From: a virus
Virus record (IMG/VR): IMGVR_UViG_3300006919_015608
Span: 1 to 21,811 of that record
Reading direction: 5' to 3' (one strand)
Length of the DNA stretch: 21,811 nt
The notes below the pieces were generated by a model. That model worked only from the letters and a program-made list of their open reading frames with translations, searched no databases and was not told where the DNA came from. Shown in pieces: positions 21,384-21,811 of this stretch. The number at the start of each line of letters is the position of its first letter. The first letter of the stretch is position 1. The position numbers and the translations under genes were made by a program.

Positions 21384-21811
21384 ATGGAAAACGAAAACAT
21401 TAACACAGAAAACATTTCCCTTCCTGAAAATAACGAAAAGGAAGAAGTCGTAGAAAGTCAGGTTAAGTCTTTATACAATGAGCCTGTGGATATTTCCATG
21501 CCTGACTTGTTGATTCCTCCGCCCGCAGAAGAAGCAAAGAAAAATACTATTCAAGACGCTGCTGCCGTAGCATTTAAGTTCGGATTCATAGGAGCAGGTC
21601 AAGGAGGTTCGAGAATCGCTGAAACATTTTATGACTTAGGCTACAGAAGGCTAGGGGTTATTAATACGGCGCAACAAGATTTAAATACTATTAAATTAGA
21701 AAATAAGTTGTGCATTGGCGAGGGAGGCGCGGGAAAAGACCCTGCTGTTGCCACTAAGTGTTATGAGGAAAAATCTGAAGACGTTTTAGATTTTATGAGA
21801 CATAGCTTTGG
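21384..21811 (+). CDS. FtsZ/tubulin-like GTPase, N-terminal part (cut by window end)
   Basis: 142 full codons are visible from ATG 21384 to the edge. Residues 1-60 are acidic, Asn/Glu/Pro-rich and probably disordered. The fold then starts: FKFGFIGAGQGGSRIAET (64-81) matches the first strand and T1 nucleotide loop of FtsZ/tubulin GTPases; GVINTAQQDL (91-100) matches the FtsZ segment VAINTDAQAL; CIGEGGAGKDPAVAT (110-124) matches the FtsZ loop G-x-GAGxxP. The diagnostic GGGTGTG signature would lie beyond the edge. Phage tubulins such as PhuZ centre DNA in jumbo phages and TubZ segregates plasmid-like phages; this one lies right after portal. A Rossmann dinucleotide-binding protein is the main alternative. 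Confidence 0.65.
   Translation, partial: MENENINTENISLPENNEKEEVVESQVKSLYNEPVDISMPDLLIPPPAEEAKKNTIQDAAAVAFKFGFIGAGQGGSRIAETFYDLGYRRLGVINTAQQDLNTIKLENKLCIGEGGAGKDPAVATKCYEEKSEDVLDFMRHSF

Noticed and set aside
21605-21618. GGTTCGAGAATC resembling a tRNA T-loop
   Set aside because: No acceptor, D or anticodon arms around it, and it lies inside the FtsZ/tubulin-like gene where it codes for the GGSRI stretch.

Overview
The window reads as part of a tailed bacteriophage genome (Caudoviricetes type), probably a large phage. The right half carries an unmistakable late packaging and head module: a large terminase subunit with both an ATPase and a nuclease half, a portal protein, a PhoH-like ATPase and a small divergent sigma factor. 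The host cannot be named. Most late genes are AT-rich, nearly all on the + strand, and lack Shine-Dalgarno sequences. This suggests a host or phage lineage that relies on leaderless or coupled translation start, but it is not a taxonomic proof. No tRNA, rRNA, CRISPR array, integrase or insertion sequence was seen.

Layout. (1) Positions 1-1085 are richer in G+C and hold a truncated gene and two small unknown genes. At least one of these has its own sigma70-like promoter (TTGAC, 17 bp, -10) so close to the ATG that the mRNA would be almost leaderless; they look like small, separately transcribed early or accessory genes. A 256-base gap (830-1085) holds a strong stem-loop, short direct repeats and an AT-rich inverted repeat. 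(2) A third promoter of the same geometry starts a predicted exported protein (1086-1688). This runs by overlap into a 14-gene, AT-rich, tightly packed carbohydrate cassette (1660-12842). (3) Positions 12852-21811 hold PhoH, a 56-residue reverse-strand gene, a zinc-ribbon protein, a sigma factor, an unknown protein that could be the small terminase subunit, a C2H2 zinc finger-ERCC4 nuclease, a methyltransferase, TerL, portal, and the start of an FtsZ/tubulin-like GTPase cut by the window end.

The cassette has a readable logic. RmlA (first gene) and RmlB (last gene) make dTDP-4-keto-6-deoxyglucose. An epimerase/reductase resembling the plant and mimivirus NRS/ER enzyme could turn it into dTDP-L-rhamnose without a separate RmlC, and a DegT-type aminotransferase could turn it into an amino sugar. 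A GNAT acetyltransferase domain fused to a glycosyltransferase could acylate that amino group. A SIS isomerase, a HAD phosphatase and a CMP-sugar-type nucleotidyltransferase form a second, incomplete activated-sugar branch. Four glycosyltransferase-type proteins, a NodB-type deacetylase without signal peptide, a methyltransferase-like protein and an MptE-like/DUF115-type protein complete it. No flippase, polymerase, ligase or membrane-bound initiating enzyme is present and no cassette protein shows a membrane segment. A soluble, cytoplasmic glycosylation system acting on phage virion proteins is therefore a reasonable, untested hypothesis, and the position directly ahead of the head genes fits it.
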